Shown: positions 42,730-51,012 of the stretch, piece by piece
Layout: every line of letters begins with the position of its first letter
Position numbering within the stretch: the stretch's first letter is position 1
NCBI RefSeq assembly: GCF_030403745.1
Contig: NZ_JAQMWP010000004.1
Location: 248,001-312,000, forward strand
Source of the DNA: Streptomyces sp. S.PB5
GTDB lineage: Bacteria > Actinomycetota > Actinomycetes > Streptomycetales > Streptomycetaceae
Reading direction: 5' to 3'
DNA: 64,000 bases
The notes under the pieces: model-generated
The model's input: only the letters and a program-made list of their open reading frames with translations
Database searches by the model: none
What the model was told of the DNA's origin: nothing
Program-made: the position numbers and the translations under genes

Positions 42730-43420
42730 ACTCGAGCACCGGCCCAGGACCGCTCCGGCCGCGGCGCCGCTTCCCGCCCGCACCGCCGTGGTCGGGTGCG
42801 GGCGGATGGGATCCGCTCTCGTCCAGGCCGCGCTGAGCCAGGGCCTTGAGGTCGTGGCCGGGGTGCGCGGGCACCAGGTGCGGCGCCCCGGTGTGCCGCC
42901 GGGAGTGGCGCAGATGGAGCCGCGGGAGGCCGTGGCGGAAGCCGAACTGGTGGTGCTCGCGGTGCCGCCGGGACTGCCGCTGCGGGAGGCCGCGGAAGAC
43001 CTGAGACCGGCCCTCGCGGGCAAGGTCGTGGTGGAACTGTCCAACCCGCTGATGCGGTGGCGGGGCATGCCCGCGCCGCGCGGGCCCTTCGGCCCGAGCG
43101 AGGCCGAGCGGCTGGCGCAGCGCCTGCCGCGGGCCCGGATCGCGAAGGCACTGAACACTGTCTCCGCGAAGGCCCTCCGCCGTATCGGCACCGTCGGTCC
43201 GTCCGCCGACGATCACCGGGTGAGCGTCCCCGTCGCGGCCGACGATCCCGAGGCCAGGCGCACGGTCTGCGCCTGGGTGGAGGCGCTCGGTTTCGACTCC
43301 GTGCCCGCCGGGCCGCTCACCCAGGCCCGCTCGCTGGAGCACCTGGCGCAGCTGCTGTGCCACATCGACATGGAGGCGGGACGTACCGGCCTGGTGGGTT
43401 GCCGGATCGTCCGCCCGTAA
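42722..43420 (+). CDS. NADPH-dependent F420 reductase-like protein
   Basis: A 232-residue Rossmann-fold protein from the GTG at 42722. The dinucleotide site is VVGCGRMGSALVQAAL. It continues as VVLAVPPGLPLREAAEDL, then KVVVELSNPLM and IAKALNTVSAKAL, the pattern of F420:NADP oxidoreductases. Such enzymes supply reduced F420 to partner oxidoreductases. The overlap with the thioesterase gene suggests that it belongs to the enediyne transcript, although it is not part of the standard five-gene cassette. Confidence 0.8.
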   Translation: MTELEHRPRTAPAAAPLPARTAVVGCGRMGSALVQAALSQGLEVVAGVRGHQVRRPGVPPGVAQMEPREAVAEAELVVLAVPPGLPLREAAEDLRPALAGKVVVELSNPLMRWRGMPAPRGPFGPSEAERLAQRLPRARIAKALNTVSAKALRRIGTVGPSADDHRVSVPVAADDPEARRTVCAWVEALGFDSVPAGPLTQARSLEHLAQLLCHIDMEAGRTGLVGCRIVRP

Positions 43421-43511
43421 CAGCCGTCCGGCGGCCGACCCGTGTGCCGGCCGCCGGACGCACCGAGAACACGCACGGGAAACCCACGATCCGGCCGGAA
43501 CGGAGAAACAC

Positions 43512-44402
43512 ATGCCCGCTCACGTCGCCCACGACGACGAAACGCTGGAGGAAGTGCGGACCATCCCCATGTGGATGCCCGCTCCGAACGGACCCCTCGT
43601 CGGGGTGCAACTGCGCCGGCGCGGCCTGTACGGCCCGCACTGGGAGGGGATCCGAGCGGCGTTCGTGCCCGGTGCCTGCGGCGCCAAGGAGGACTTTCTG
43701 CCGCTGATGCGGCGGCTGGTGGAGGCGGACCACCGGCTCTTCGCGGTGGACCAGTGCGGCCAGCACGAGACGCCGGGAGTCGACGACCCCGCCGCGTACA
43801 CGCTGCGCTCCCTGGCCGAGGACCTGGCCGTCGCGATCACGGCGTCCTGCGCCCGCAAGCCGGTGCACCTCGTCGGCCACGGCGCCGGAGCGCTGGTGGC
43901 GGCCACTGCCGTGGCGGAGGTCGTCGGCCGGACGGTGGCCTCGCCGTCGAAATATCCCACGCTCACGCTCGTCTCCCCCTGCTGGGAGGGCATGGCAGCG
44001 GTGGACGGCGTGGGGTCCGAGGACTGGGAGCGGTGTGCGGCCGCCCAGCACCGCGGCGGGGAGGTGAGCCCGGAGCGCGGCGAGGAGATCCGGCAGCGGC
44101 TGGCACGCAGCCACCCGCAGAGCCTGCGGGGCCTGACGTCGGCGGCCGCGCCGCAGGACCTGGTGGCCCGGCTGAGGGCTGCCGGCCTGCCGATGCTGGT
44201 GGTGCAGGGGGCCGAGGACACGGTGGTGTCCCGCGCTCTCACCGAGGACGTCGCCCGGCAGCTCGGGGCCCGGCACCGGGTTGTCGAGGACGCCGGACAT
44301 CTGCCGCACCAGGACAACCCCGGTGCCCTGGCGGAGATCCTGCTCGGTTTCTGGGAGGAGTGCGACGAACGGGTGCCGCGAGCGCGCTGGGAGGCGGTCT
44401 GA
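43512..44402 (+). CDS. Alpha/beta hydrolase-fold protein lacking the nucleophile Ser
   Basis: A 296-residue alpha/beta hydrolase. The fold is clear: AFVPGACGAKEDFLPLMRRL with an oxyanion-type loop, the nucleophile-elbow strand VHLVGHGAGALVA, the acid loop VVQGAEDTVVS, and the His loop DAGHLPHQDNP. The nucleophile position is Gly124 (codon ggc at 43881-43883), giving GHGAG instead of GHSxG. Ester hydrolysis by the usual Ser mechanism should not occur, so a lyase, cofactor-free oxygenase or binding role is possible. The start lies 91 bases after the previous gene. Confidence 0.85.
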   Translation: MPAHVAHDDETLEEVRTIPMWMPAPNGPLVGVQLRRRGLYGPHWEGIRAAFVPGACGAKEDFLPLMRRLVEADHRLFAVDQCGQHETPGVDDPAAYTLRSLAEDLAVAITASCARKPVHLVGHGAGALVAATAVAEVVGRTVASPSKYPTLTLVSPCWEGMAAVDGVGSEDWERCAAAQHRGGEVSPERGEEIRQRLARSHPQSLRGLTSAAAPQDLVARLRAAGLPMLVVQGAEDTVVSRALTEDVARQLGARHRVVEDAGHLPHQDNPGALAEILLGFWEECDERVPRARWEAV

Positions 44403-44583
44403 CGCTCCGCCCGGTCAGGGGGGCCGGGGCAATGTCGCACAGGTGTCCGCCCGCTGTCGCGTCCGAGCCGCCCAATGGGTGAATCACCCGGCCGAGAGGC
44501 CCGTGACGGCCGGACGTCGGGCGGATTGCCGCAATGATGAAATTTCGCCGGAATCCGGCGGTTCCGCTGTCTCCTTTGGAGTG

Positions 44584-45144
44584 ATGGTGTTCAATCTGAG
44601 CCCGTTCACCCTGGTCGCTCTCCTCATGATCGCGCTCTTCCTCTACGGGCCCGACAAGCTGCCCAAGGCGGTCGGCGACGCGGCCCGCGGACTGCGCAGA
44701 CTGCGCACGACGCTGCGCGGCGCGACGGAGGGAGTCCGCAAGGAACTGGGCCCCGATTACCAGGACCTGCACTTGAGCGATCTCAATCCACGTGCGTTCA
44801 TCCGCAAGCACCTGCTGGAGGAGGAACGCACGTGGGAGCGTCCGGAGCCGGTCTACCCCCCGGGCCCGCGGCGTGAGGGCTGGCCGTCCAACGTGCCGTA
44901 TCCGTCGGCCGTCGAGATGGGCATGCCGGAGGAGGCGGACCCCATCACCACGCCCATCCCGTTGTTGGACAAGCCGCCGGCGCCGCCGGCGCCCGGCACC
45001 TCGGCGGACCCGTCCGCCCCCGTCTCCGACGAACGGACGCCCCACGTCGGCCGGGGTACGCCCGCGGACCGGGGCGGACAGACCTCCCCGGAGCAGCGGG
45101 AGGAGAGCGGCGAGCCGCGTGAGACGGCCCGCTCGCAGGCCTGA
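44584..45144 (+). CDS. tatB: Sec-independent translocase subunit TatB
   Basis: A 186-residue TatB. The membrane helix FTLVALLMIALFLYGPDKLP ends in the GPDKLPK hinge. An amphipathic region (GDAARGLRRLR) and the actinobacterial TatB signature ELGPDYQDLHLSDLNPRAF with FIRKHL follow. The tail is long and Pro-rich. TatB receives twin-arginine signal peptides together with TatC. The ATG at 44584 has TTTGGAG upstream. tatC follows after 72 bases. Confidence 0.9.
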   Translation: MVFNLSPFTLVALLMIALFLYGPDKLPKAVGDAARGLRRLRTTLRGATEGVRKELGPDYQDLHLSDLNPRAFIRKHLLEEERTWERPEPVYPPGPRREGWPSNVPYPSAVEMGMPEEADPITTPIPLLDKPPAPPAPGTSADPSAPVSDERTPHVGRGTPADRGGQTSPEQREESGEPRETARSQA

Positions 45145-45216
45145 CCCGGTGCTCCGGGCCCCCAGGGCCGGCGACCCCGCCGCCCTCGTCGTTCGCGCTT
45201 CAGGAGTTCCCCACCC

Positions 45217-46128
45217 GTGGACACCCAACTGAAAGAACCCCCGGTCCGGACACCGCCGGCAGGCGGCCGGACAACGCCCTCCCCGAAGGGCCGGATGCCT
45301 TTCCGCGAGCACCTGCGGGAGTTGCGCAGCCGTCTGGCGAAGGCGATGCTCGGCGCGTTCCTGGGCACGATCGTCGGCTGGGTCCTGCATCCCTGGCTGA
45401 TCGAGCGGCTGACCGGGCCCAGCTGCCGTATCTCCGGGATCACGGCGGTCGCGCAGGCCACCGCGGAGTGCCCGAACGGGCTGATGGTGATGCAGGGGGT
45501 GATGACCCCGCTCATCTTCACCTTCAAGGTGGCCTTCGCCGCCGGGCTGGTGCTGTCCAGCCCGGTGTGGTCGTACCAGCTGTGGGCCTTCGCCGCACCG
45601 GGCCTGCACCGCAGCGAGAAGCGGTACGCGATCGGTTTCGTGGTCGCGTCCGTCCCGCTGTTCCTGACCGGGGCCGGACTGGCCTACTGGGTGTTTCCCC
45701 AGGCCCTGGAGATCCTGCTCGGCTTCACTCCGGACTCCTTCAGCAGCTCCATCCAGGGCGACCAGTTCCTCGACTTCCTGATCCGGATGATCCTGGTGTT
45801 CGGGGTGTCGTTCGTCGTGCCGGTCTTCCTGGTGCTGCTCAACTTCACGGGGGTGCTCGCCGCGGAGACGCTGACGAAGCGCTGGCGGACCATCATCATG
45901 GTGATCTTCGTCTTCTCCGCCTTGGCCACTCCGACCGGTGATCCGCTCACCATGGTGATCCTGGCATTCCCGTTGAGCCTGCTGTTCGGGCTCGCGCTGG
46001 GCGTGATCACGTGGCGCGAGCGGCTGCTGGCGCGGCGGCGCCGTGCCGAGGAGCCCTCGCCCGACGAGGCCGTGTCCCTGGATCTGACACCGTCGCAGAT
46101 CGACGTGCCCCAGCCTGTGAAGGAGTGA
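45217..46128 (+). CDS. tatC: Sec-independent translocase subunit TatC
   Basis: A 303-residue TatC with six membrane helices. The N-terminal family motif GRMPFREHLRELRSRL, the periplasmic Cys-containing loop, YQLWAFAAPGLHRSEKRYA and SFVVPVFLVLLNFTGVL are all present. TatC is the core receptor for twin-arginine signals. The start is a GTG at 45217 with CAGGAG ten bases upstream. The kinase-like gene begins two bases after its stop, so the two are translationally coupled. Confidence 0.93.
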   Translation: MDTQLKEPPVRTPPAGGRTTPSPKGRMPFREHLRELRSRLAKAMLGAFLGTIVGWVLHPWLIERLTGPSCRISGITAVAQATAECPNGLMVMQGVMTPLIFTFKVAFAAGLVLSSPVWSYQLWAFAAPGLHRSEKRYAIGFVVASVPLFLTGAGLAYWVFPQALEILLGFTPDSFSSSIQGDQFLDFLIRMILVFGVSFVVPVFLVLLNFTGVLAAETLTKRWRTIIMVIFVFSALATPTGDPLTMVILAFPLSLLFGLALGVITWRERLLARRRRAEEPSPDEAVSLDLTPSQIDVPQPVKE

Positions 46129-46130
46129 CC

Positions 46131-47504
46131 ATGCAGGTCGACGTACCCCGGCAGCCGTCGGGCGAGGGCGACCCGTCGGCCGTCGGCGTCGCCCGGCCGT
46201 GCCCGGACCGGGCGGACTTCCCGGCCCGGGTGCTGCTGGCACGCGCCGCGACTCTCCTGCTGCTGTTCACCGGCGGGCTGTTCTCCCTCGCCGGCCGGCT
46301 GCTCGTGGGCCTACTCCGTCGTGACGCGCGCGAGCGTGCCGTGGACCGGCTCGCGGACCTCGTGACCCGGCTGGGCCCCGCCTTCGTCAAGGCCGCCCAG
46401 CTCCTGGCCACGCGCGTGGACGTACTGCCGCCGCGAGTGTGCGCCGCGCTCGGCCGCCTCCACGACGCGGTACGCCCCGTGCCGCTGGCGGCGACGGACG
46501 AGCCGACGGCCACCGGCCTCATCCTGGACCGGGGACCGGACGGCGTGGCCCGGCCGGTAGCGGCCGGCAGCATCGCCTGCGTGCACCGCGCGATGGCCCC
46601 CGACGGCCGCCGGGTCGCTGTGAAGGTCCTGCGCCCCGGTGTCGTACGACAGTTGGAGGTCGACCTGGAGCTCATGCGCAGGGCGACCCGGCTGGCCGCC
46701 CGGCTGCCCGTGCTGCGCGACCTTCCGGCCGTCGCCGTCGTCGACCAGCTGACGTGGGCGATCCACAGTCAGCTCGACCTCGCCCGGGAGGCCGGCCATC
46801 TTCAGGAGATCCGGGACAACCTGACCGGCGAGACGGGCCTGCGTGTCCCGGCCGTCCACCCCGAACTCGGCGGCGACGGCGTCCTGGTGATGGAGTTCAT
46901 GGAGGGCCTGCGGCGCGGCACGGCCGCGGAACTGCCCGCCGACGTACGGGAGCGGGCGGTGCGCTCGACTCTGCGGGCGATCTACCGGATGCTCTTCGTC
47001 GACGGTCTGGTCCACTGCGATCTGCACCCCGGCAACCTCTACTTCCTGCCCTCCGGGGAGGTGGTGCTGGTCGACGTCGGCTTCACCGTGCGCCTGGACC
47101 AGGACACCCGGTGGAAGTTCGCCACCTTCTTCCTGCACATGACGCGGGGCAACGGCACGGCGTGCGCCCGTACCGTGCTCTCGACGGCGACGCCCGGCCC
47201 GCGCACCGACGCGGACGGGTTCGTCCGTGAACTCTCCGAGCTGGTGCAGGCGAACACGGGGGCCGCCGCGGCCGACTTCGACCTGGTGTCCTTCGCCGCG
47301 TCGCTGTTCGCCATCCAGCGCCGTCACGGCCTGTACGCGGCCCCCGAGTTCATCTTCCCGCTGCTGTCCCTGCTGGTGCTGGAGGGCACCGTGCGCGCTT
47401 ACGCCCCGCAGGTGGACTTTCAGAAGGAGGCCGGGCCCTATCTGATGAAGGGCCTGTTCGGCGACGCGTTCACCCCGCTGCCCGAGGAGGAGCGGACCCC
47501 GTAG
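46131..47504 (+). CDS. ABC1/UbiB (AarF) family atypical kinase
   Basis: A 457-residue ABC1/ADCK-type protein. An N-terminal hydrophobic segment (TLLLLFTGGLFSLAGRLLV) probably anchors it. The KxGQ motif is replaced by FVKAAQLLATRVD. Ala-rich-loop and ATP-site elements RRVAVKVLRPGV and the catalytic HCDLHPGNLYFLPSG and metal-binding VLVDVGF are intact. UbiB proteins act in quinone or lipid handling; the substrate here is unknown. It is coupled to tatC and converges with the flavoprotein gene, overlapping its end by 35 bases. Confidence 0.88.
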   Translation: MQVDVPRQPSGEGDPSAVGVARPCPDRADFPARVLLARAATLLLLFTGGLFSLAGRLLVGLLRRDARERAVDRLADLVTRLGPAFVKAAQLLATRVDVLPPRVCAALGRLHDAVRPVPLAATDEPTATGLILDRGPDGVARPVAAGSIACVHRAMAPDGRRVAVKVLRPGVVRQLEVDLELMRRATRLAARLPVLRDLPAVAVVDQLTWAIHSQLDLAREAGHLQEIRDNLTGETGLRVPAVHPELGGDGVLVMEFMEGLRRGTAAELPADVRERAVRSTLRAIYRMLFVDGLVHCDLHPGNLYFLPSGEVVLVDVGFTVRLDQDTRWKFATFFLHMTRGNGTACARTVLSTATPGPRTDADGFVRELSELVQANTGAAAADFDLVSFAASLFAIQRRHGLYAAPEFIFPLLSLLVLEGTVRAYAPQVDFQKEAGPYLMKGLFGDAFTPLPEEERTP

Positions 47505-49074
47505 CGGCGTCGGCGTCGTGCTGCTCGCGCAGGAACACCCGCAGCGGCTCCACATGCCGGTCGGGCCGTCGCCACTGCGCGAGCAGATCCTCCAACAGGT
47601 GCCGCTCCGCTACGAGTTCGCCGGCGCGGTAGCGGCGGATCACCGGATGCAGGAAGGCCGACTCGTGGGCCCGCTCGGGTACCGGGTGGCGCCGGATGGC
47701 GAACACGTCCCGGTACTCCTCGCGGCCCCAGCGCAGACCGAGGGTGTACACCTGCTCCCGGTCGCCGAACCGCTCGACGGCGTAGTCCTCGGGCATGTCC
47801 TCGTAATGCCGCACCACCCCGTCCGCGGGGTCCACCACGAACACGTCGACCAGGTACTCGAACTGACTCCACAGTGCCGACGACCAGTTGACGCGCTCCA
47901 GCATCACCTCGGCCAGCGCGTCCGGCCCCGCGTCCACCGTGCGGTGCTCCAGCGGTTTGCCGTCGTAGCGCTCGGCCAGCAGCCGGGCCAGGGTCCGCAG
48001 GTTGTAGCGGAATCCGTCGATGAACGGTGACGAGGCGTGCTTGCTGTCCCGGGCCTGGGCCAGCGTCCCGGCGAAGTACAGTCCGTCGACGTCCACCGAC
48101 TGCCAGTCGGGTCCGCTCGCGGGGAAGCGCCCGTGCGGTGCCATCCGGGGACGGCACTCCTCGGCGAACACCGAGTCGTCCATACGGAATCCGGTGCACC
48201 GGATGACGGTGTCGTACTCCAGTTCCTCGCGTTCGCCCTCCGCCAGCGTGTAGGTGATCGACACCCGGTAGGCGTCGCCCGCCCGTTCGATCCCGTCGAT
48301 GGTGCACTCCAGCACCCCGTGCAGGGTCTTGAACCAGTAGCCGTCCAACAGCGCGCCGTACTGCCCCCGTACATCCCCGGGATGCTTGCTGTGCCAGGCC
48401 AGCCGGACAGGATGCGGTGAGGCGAGATGCACCAGGGCGGCCTGGTCGAGCAGGGGAGTCGCCGTCTCGAAGGCGGAGTTGCCCTTGCCGATCACCAGCA
48501 CCCGCCGGCCGCGGTAGGCCTCGGGATCCACCGGGGCGGTCTCATAGCCGAGGGCGTGCTCGATCCCCGGGATCGGCGGGATGTACGGTCCGCTCCAACC
48601 GGTCGCCATCACCAGGCAGTCACAGGTGAACACGCGCCCGTCGGCGGCGCGCAGCCGGAAGCCGGCACCGTCGCGGTCGATCCGCCGGATGTCCGTGCCG
48701 AACCGCACGGCGGGCACATGGGCCCGCTGGTAGTCGCTCAGATACGCGACCATCGCGTCGGCGTGCGGGAACCAGTCCGTGCTGTAGTCGGCGAACAGCG
48801 GCTGCCCGGTGGGCGACAGCAGGGAATTCCAGTCCCAGCGCAGCCGGATCTCCGGATCCTCCTCGACGGTGTGCACCTTGTTGAGGGAGATCAGACGCCG
48901 GTGCCGGGGATAACGCCGGAAGAATCCACCGGGTGCGGAATCCCTTTCCAGTACGAGGTGGTCGGCGCCCGCCGCCTGGAGGAAGCAGCCCAGTTGGAGT
49001 CCCGCCGGGCCAGCCCCCAGCACCAGATGACGATGGTGCTCCTCTTCCCCGTCCGTCCCGTTCCGTGCTGCCAT
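47470..49074 (-). CDS. FAD/NAD(P)-binding flavin monooxygenase-like protein
   Basis: A 534-residue flavoprotein. The FAD site is LVLGAGPAGLQLG near the start, and the second Rossmann site VLVIGKGNSAFETA lies near residue 190. ATGWSGPYIPPIPGIE and TLAQARDSKHASSPFIDGFR follow. The arrangement fits FMO/FOXRED2-type NAD(P)-binding oxidases. The ATG at 49074 has GGAGGGGC upstream. It overlaps the 3' end of the kinase-like gene on the other strand. It could act as a tailoring enzyme for the enediyne region, but there is no direct evidence. Confidence 0.85.
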   Translation of the reverse strand: MAARNGTDGEEEHHRHLVLGAGPAGLQLGCFLQAAGADHLVLERDSAPGGFFRRYPRHRRLISLNKVHTVEEDPEIRLRWDWNSLLSPTGQPLFADYSTDWFPHADAMVAYLSDYQRAHVPAVRFGTDIRRIDRDGAGFRLRAADGRVFTCDCLVMATGWSGPYIPPIPGIEHALGYETAPVDPEAYRGRRVLVIGKGNSAFETATPLLDQAALVHLASPHPVRLAWHSKHPGDVRGQYGALLDGYWFKTLHGVLECTIDGIERAGDAYRVSITYTLAEGEREELEYDTVIRCTGFRMDDSVFAEECRPRMAPHGRFPASGPDWQSVDVDGLYFAGTLAQARDSKHASSPFIDGFRYNLRTLARLLAERYDGKPLEHRTVDAGPDALAEVMLERVNWSSALWSQFEYLVDVFVVDPADGVVRHYEDMPEDYAVERFGDREQVYTLGLRWGREEYRDVFAIRRHPVPERAHESAFLHPVIRRYRAGELVAERHLLEDLLAQWRRPDRHVEPLRVFLREQHDADAATGSAPPRAAG

Positions 49075-49154
49075 CGACGGCCCCTCCTCGGATGTCCGGC
49101 ATGCCGGAGAAGTTCTGCCCATCCGCTTTGCGGGTCACTCCCGCCCCGCACACG

Positions 49155-49193
49155 GCGGCGCGCCCGCCACCGGGGAGGTGGCGGGCGCGCCGC
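49155..49193 (-). terminator. Terminator hairpin
   Basis: A perfect 17-base-pair stem (49155-49171 with 49177-49193) and a 5-base loop GGGGA lie just after the Tat-signal protein gene (minus strand) and before the flavoprotein gene. Confidence 0.85.
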
Positions 49194-49214
49194 ACTGGTG
49201 TTGCCGTGTGACCG

Positions 49215-49931
49215 TCAGGCAGCGGCCGGCACCGAGCTGTGGTTGACCAGGACGTCGAAGCCCTGGAGCTCGCCCTGCAGCACGCCGTCCTTGTCGAAGA
49301 GCTGCATCGGCTCCTGCAGCGTGTACTTCTGGTTGACCGGCGGGAACGACTTGACGTCGGTCGCCTTGAGGGTGGCGTACTTCGTCGGGTCGGTCGAGAG
49401 GATCAGGATGCTCTCGCCCGTGGCCTTGTCGATCACCTCGATGGTGAGGGACAGGTAGACCAGCATCTCCAGACCGCCACTGCCCGCCGCGGCCTGCAGC
49501 ACGCTGAGGGGCGTGATGGTGGCGTTGGACATGGTGATGGCGATGAGCGTGCCCGAGTTGGGGGTGCTCGGGCTGGTGTCCGCCTCCACGCGGTGGCCCT
49601 GGATCTCCAGGACCAGGCCGTCGGCCTTGCTCGTGCGGACGCAGACGTTGATGCCGCCCTTGAAGTCCAGCGTGAGCGCGCCCAGGATGTTCAGCTTCAG
49701 CGGCACGTTGGCGCCGTAGCAGCTGCACGGGATGTCCACACCGATCGGCGGCAGCAGCGCGCCGCCGGCGAGGACGTCACCGAGCAGCGTGCCCAGGTCC
49801 AGGGGACCGTCGGCCGCCTGCGCCGGGCTCGCTGCCAGGGCGCCGGCACCAACAGCGGCGGCGGTGGCGGCCGCCCCCTTCATGAATCCGCGGCGGTCGC
49901 TCCCGCTGCCGGTCATCTCAGACTCAGTCAT
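49215..49931 (-). CDS. Tat-exported protein of unknown function
   Basis: A 238-residue protein with a strong twin-arginine signal: SDRRGFMKG at residues 11-19, then AAATAAAVGAGALAASPAQA with cleavage near AQA. The mature protein is beta-rich (LKLNILGALTLDFKGGINV; SLTIEVIDKATGESI) and has three cysteines (CSC and VCVRT). No family recognised. It lies about 3 kb from tatC, so it is a second candidate client of the local Tat set. A hairpin follows the gene. Confidence 0.8.
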   Translation of the reverse strand: MTESEMTGSGSDRRGFMKGAAATAAAVGAGALAASPAQAADGPLDLGTLLGDVLAGGALLPPIGVDIPCSCYGANVPLKLNILGALTLDFKGGINVCVRTSKADGLVLEIQGHRVEADTSPSTPNSGTLIAITMSNATITPLSVLQAAAGSGGLEMLVYLSLTIEVIDKATGESILILSTDPTKYATLKATDVKSFPPVNQKYTLQEPMQLFDKDGVLQGELQGFDVLVNHSSVPAAA

Positions 49932-50317
49932 GCGACTGTTCTTCCTTTCTCCACGGTGAGTTGGGCAGCACTCGCCCAGCGAAGCCGTTGCCCGGCTCGT
50001 TCACGCCCGACCGTTCGGCGGCGTCGGAAACACGTATACCGCAGTGAAAGGTGCGTTCCTTCACTTTTTCCCTTCAATCGACATTAGTCAGACCCATTTG
50101 TTCTAATGCCGCCCCTGGCGGAATGCCGGATGGCCGGGAATCACGGATGTGCCGTTCGTGTGACGGGTGCCGTCGGAACTCCCTTGTGCCGTACGACTTT
50201 TTCCCGGGGTGGGCGTGGGATGACTCATGCCGAAATAGGGCGGTATACGGTGAGCGCTGCCGGTGGGTCGCCGGGCGTGCCGGTCGCGACGAAACGGACA
50301 GGAAGGAGCCGCGGATC
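49932..50317. other. Divergent promoter region, no gene seen
   Basis: The 386 bases between the Tat-signal protein (-) and the secreted protein (+) include an AT-richer patch (about 50060-50110, with TTTTTCCC and ATTAGTCAGACCC) that probably holds promoters. No gene is supported. Confidence 0.5.
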
Positions 50318-50947
50318 ATGACCGATGTGCGGGTGGCTGTGGGGACTTCGGTAGCGGATGCGCAGCGGGCGAGGCGGGTACGGCGAGCCGGAAGACGGTG
50401 TGCGGCGGTCCTGCTGGCCTGCTCGGCGGTGGTGTTGGGCGCGGGCCCGGCGCCGGCCGCGGGGCCGTCGATTCCGATGCTGACCGCTCCCAGTGAGACC
50501 GAGCAGTCGATTCCCGTCATGGCGCCGGGAACTTCGGGCCCGGTGACGGTGGCCTTCAAGAACCCCAGCCTGGTGAACGCCGTGAACGACGGACGCCTGT
50601 ACATGGAGCTGTGGGCGCCGTGGGCGACGCGGTTCACCGACGTCTCCCTCACACCGGTCGACGGGGCACTGGGCGGGTGGACCTGCAGCGGTGACGGCGT
50701 CGTCGAAGGCCGCCCGTACGAGAGCACCATCCTGCGCTGCCTGTCGTCCGAGAAGGGCGTGGTCGCCCCCGCGGGAGGGATCGCACGGTGGCGGGTGAAC
50801 ATGAAGGTGTACGGCGACGCGCCGGCCGACAGGGTGCTGCCCAACGCCGGTGAGGGCGGCTACGGGGCCGTCCTCATCTACACCCGCAACGAGCGGTCCG
50901 GCTGGGGGATCACCGATCTGAAGATCAGTTCGTCCCGGTCCTCCTGA
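50318..50947 (+). CDS. Secreted protein, paralogue of the protein at 54493
   Basis: A 209-residue protein from the ATG at 50318 with AGGAAGGAG upstream. A signal peptide (AAVLLACSAVVLGAG, cleavage near AAG) precedes a mature domain containing RLYMELWAPWATRFTDVSL and PVDGALGGWTC. The protein at 54493 has the matching string RLEMAVFAPEHTRF ... PVAGTPGGWQC, so the two are paralogues. The single conserved Cys pair suggests one disulfide. Function unknown. Confidence 0.75.
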   Translation: MTDVRVAVGTSVADAQRARRVRRAGRRCAAVLLACSAVVLGAGPAPAAGPSIPMLTAPSETEQSIPVMAPGTSGPVTVAFKNPSLVNAVNDGRLYMELWAPWATRFTDVSLTPVDGALGGWTCSGDGVVEGRPYESTILRCLSSEKGVVAPAGGIARWRVNMKVYGDAPADRVLPNAGEGGYGAVLIYTRNERSGWGITDLKISSSRSS

Positions 50948-51012
50948 GTCAGGCGGGCGGCTCGGCCCCGACCATGCCGTGCGGTCACGGAAGCACCGCG
51001 GACGGGGGAAGC

